Shown here one piece after another: positions 60,933-64,000 of a stretch of 64,000 nucleotides of DNA (positions are counted from its first letter, which is position 1; each line of letters starts with the position of its first letter). Location: NCBI GenBank assembly GCA_035048485.1, contig CM068583.1, positions 29,257,841 to 29,321,840 of the forward strand. Reading direction: 5' to 3'. This DNA comes from Pteria penguin (taxonomy: Eukaryota > Mollusca > Bivalvia > Pterioida > Pteriidae). The translations under genes and the position numbers were made by a program. Below the pieces are notes generated by a model, which did not search any database, was not told the origin of the DNA, and saw only the letters and a program-made list of their open reading frames with translations.

Positions 60933-61384
60933 GCCATAGTATACCTGTCAGAAACAAACAAACACAGCACGTTTTTCTCCTAATTGAATATAAAGTGTTT
61001 AGCCGGCTGACAATTTCTATATAGTAACATAGTATATAACTAATATTTCCTTCATTGTAAAATGTTCCTCATTTAAATGAATGAGTTTAACAATGTGAAT
61101 ATGATTTATAGTGTTATGCGTTGCTTTCGCTTTATGTGCTTTTTTTCGGGGTAAAAATTCTAATGTAATGGGAAATATTCAGTTATCGTTCCTGATCCTC
61201 AGATATGTGGTATGCAATACAACACCCTCGAGCAAAAGAAACCTTAAGTCTGGGCTTTAAGTTTGTACCATATTGCAATACTATCAAATATTTTTGTGAT
61301 ATCTTTTTGTGTCTACTACAGCGGAGTCAGATGTTTTCTCTTCTCTCTTTGGAAGCAAAAAAAAAAAGAAAAAAAAAAACAAAC

Positions 61385-62345
61385 AAACAAACAAACAAAC
61401 CCCGAAGTATCGAAGGGTAAACCATATCTCATAGTCAATGGAATAAAAGGACAATATCGTGATATTGTCATATTCAGACAAATGCTAACCCCAATAAAAT
61501 CGAGGCGAGACCAGGTACCCGGGAGGAGTAAGCGTCCCCTGGTTGCATGAAACACCCGTCGCAAAAGTCCTGCAACAACAAGAACATGAAGTCAAATTTT
61601 CCAATTCAAGACAAGAAATGCTGCCTGACTGAAATTCCGGTGTCGGAAACACACGTGAACAAATGTCTGTATACATATACGTATTATGTCAAATCAAGTA
61701 TAGTCAAAAAGTTAAGATGAGTATTTTATATGGTCAGGTCCCAAACTATCGGTTAACATTCTTGAAAGAGGAATCTGAAATTGCACTAGATCCCTATATC
61801 GACCATAGAACTTTCTCAGTGACAATTTCAAACGTTCCTCAATATATCTTTGTGAGAGTAGGTTCGTGGCCAGAAGCCTCGCTCTCAGGACGAAATTTTC
61901 GTTTTCAGAGGATATCCTGGCATAGCGTATAAGTTGCGAAATGAAGACGCCATATGCGGGAGAGGAAGGTATAATGCTACTCAGAAACGGGAAGTTGGTA
62001 ATAATGAAATTGAAATCGTTACGTTTGTCATAGAGAGAGGTTACTAATGAACCATCGTCAATAATTGATAGGAGTATATCGAGGTATGAAGCAGAGGATG
62101 CGCTCTCTTATCTTTTATCTCAAGTTCCTTTGGAGATATGATGTTGAGGTGATCCTTAAATACAGGGTTGTTAATCGACAAAACGACATCGATGTATCTG
62201 TATGTATAGTTCAACCGGGATGCTAATAGTTTATTGCATTTAGAGAGCACTGTATGAATTCTGCTTCGTAAGAGTACAAAGATATGTCGGCCAGAAGATG
62301 CGCGCAATTAGTACCAATATGAATGCCAACAATCTGTTGGAACAA
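61385..62345 (-). pseudogene. Penelope-like element, inverted 5'-truncated copy
   Basis: On the minus strand: RT core end (GTNCA.LLADIF near 62300, Asp of the second motif altered: YIDVV where copy 2 has YIDDV), then the C-terminal EERLKL and YGRYRD.. segments, a 3' UTR with GCGACGGGTGTTTC and GGTTTACCCTTCGATACTTC. Frameshifts and a deletion near 61900 break the frame. It ends in a (CAAA)n/A-rich stretch at 61355-61400. Confidence 0.65.
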
Positions 62346-64000
62346 TTTCGTTTTAATTCTATTTCTGTGATAATTTAATCAAAATTTTCATTGGCTGTTA
62401 ATTTGTTCACATACATTTTTATTTGATATCAAATATTGATTGAATACAGATTTCTTATACACAGCCAGCCAGTCAATTAGGTTTTAAAGTTTTTCTGTGC
62501 TATTATATTAGAAGTGAATCAATAAGTAAGTAGAAATTCAGAAGAATTCCGGTGGGTTTCCGATATTCAAATTCCAAATAAAACACTGACAATTCGGTGA
62601 CGCTGGTTTATCAATAATCATTGCAAATCAAAACTGCGATGCAGACCCGTCCAGGAACATTAAGGATCTCTTGTTTGCTAAAAATACCTGCCATGCTTGG
62701 TTCTAAGCTTTATAGGTAATTTTTTAGATTGGTAGATGAAATAACTGTACACGATCCCGTTCCAGAATTTAATGATTTCATCCACCCAATGTAGAATTAA
62801 ATTCTATCAACGTTTGATGAATACAGGCTAAATACCACAAATAATCCACTGATGTTCATGTGAGAAAAAGTCTTTGTCTAATACTTTATGGATGGGATTC
62901 GGAAACATTTGATTAATTCTTTGATATATACAATATTCCCATTTCAAATATGTTACGCATGAAAGAAAAAAAAAACAATTTGCTTAATTTCGAAACGGAT
63001 TTTGCTAACACTTTTTGTTTTGACTTATTGACGAGGTTCATGAAATATCAAAAGGATATGAAAATCCTGCTATAATATATACGGTAAAATTACCACCACT
63101 CATCCACAGTTTACCACATATTGTTTATCGAAAGAGTGAAATGAGCGTAGAAGCTTTCAATTGATATCAACAAGATTTCTTTATTCAGTTCACAACAATG
63201 TGTTCCAAAAATTATTTTTGCTGTCATAATCGTAGGGGAAATAAAATCTTCAAGACCGAAACATGGAAAATAATACAGGCCTTGCATGCATCTTCCTACC
63301 GGATGTGTAAGATTTCTACATGATTTTTGCAACGGTTTTGTTATGCAAACGGAGAATCTGAATCTGGTCTGAATTTCACATTGGAGTTTGCATTCGTTTT
63401 CATGTAGAACCACACATGATATTTTCCTTTGTTTTAGAACTTTGAAACTGGATTAACCCCGAAGTTTCTCTTTGTGTTTACATTCCGTCAATTTATTAAA
63501 TGTTTGAGATGAAAACAAAGATGTATAATCCCATTTTAAACTCACGTGGTCTACTTGTATTGCTATAGCATTCTCAATTTTTTCTCACCGCCTCTAATTT
63601 CTTTGGCATATTAATGCATATACATCTATTACCATATCACGTTTTTGGAAAACTTATTCCAATGGTGAAACCACGGTATGCCTATTGACTCTGTAATTTT
63701 ATTCCATAATTGTCATACTACAGACTGACCACGGTTTTATTTGAATTGGTTGTATGACGCATAATCATGAAAAAGAAATATTACCAACCGAAGTTACAAA
63801 ACATAGCATATAAAGACATTTAACAGTAATGTTTGAATATTTTACAAACAAGAACAACTATATATGCTCTAACATATTGTTTAAAACTACGTTTACAAAA
63901 ACAACAATGATGCTCGAGTAAGTCACATGATCTTTAAGATTATGATACATTTTGACTAGGTATATGCTATTATATCTGCAGTTCCTCTATTAACACATTC
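62346..64000. other. Right end, no gene recognised
   Basis: AT-rich. A segment at about 63300-63480 (GATTTTTGCAACGG, ATTGGAGTTTGCATTCG, CCCCGAAG) may be a strongly decayed Penelope-like 3' UTR. The minus-strand open frame 63111-63413 overlaps it and is not supported as a gene. Confidence 0.35.

Noticed and set aside
63300..63480. Another Penelope-like 3' end
   Set aside because: Only scattered words agree (GGAGTTTGCATTCG, CCCCGAAG), too few for a firm call.

Overview
This is AT-rich, repeat-dense, intron-rich animal DNA, most likely from a bivalve mollusc. The basis is the style of the interspersed repeats (modules with a recurring GACCTTGACC-type motif, tRNA-headed SINEs with ATTG-type tails, a dispersed TGCGCATTTCGACAA-type repeat, abundant TACATGTA) and the gene structures: short coding exons in long introns with clean GT/AG junctions. 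No species can be named from the sequence alone.

Three host genes could be rebuilt exon by exon with matching phases. (1) On the minus strand, 1-10811: the first 430 codons of a class VII unconventional myosin. Its tiny first coding exon (six codons, MVILTK) lies 6.3 kb upstream of the second, and the gene runs off the left edge just before switch II. (2) On the plus strand, 27233-31724: a four-exon gene for a 202-residue protein with an SH3 domain and a C-terminal U1/matrin-type C2H2 zinc finger; I do not recognise the family. (3) On the minus strand, 37100-44289: a complete five-exon, 460-residue SLC16/monocarboxylate-transporter-like protein.

The most striking structure is in the transporter gene. 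Intron 2 is almost filled by about 90 tandem copies of a 33-bp unit (about 40.57-43.55 kb). The first unit straddles the exon 2/intron 2 junction, so the array grew out of the splice donor itself. Each unit carries a decayed exon end plus a donor-like GGTATGT, and because 33 is a multiple of 3 the exon 2 frame runs on into the repeats.

Mobile DNA takes up much of the rest. There is a 5'-truncated LINE with a nearly intact reverse transcriptase (20.3-22.6 kb) holding a 28-G tract. A Penelope-like family is present as a head-to-tail pair (48.6-52.0 kb), an inverted copy (61.4-62.3 kb) and a 3' fragment (60.6-60.8 kb). There are four SINE copies. Several foldback elements occur, three of which share the terminal motif AATCTKATTAAAAC and are flanked by 8-10 bp direct repeats. 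Large minisatellites lie at 3.1 kb (24 bp), 56.0-57.6 kb (28 bp), 57.7 kb (19 bp) and 58.8 kb (32 bp). The right third (44.3-64 kb) shows no host gene that I can support.
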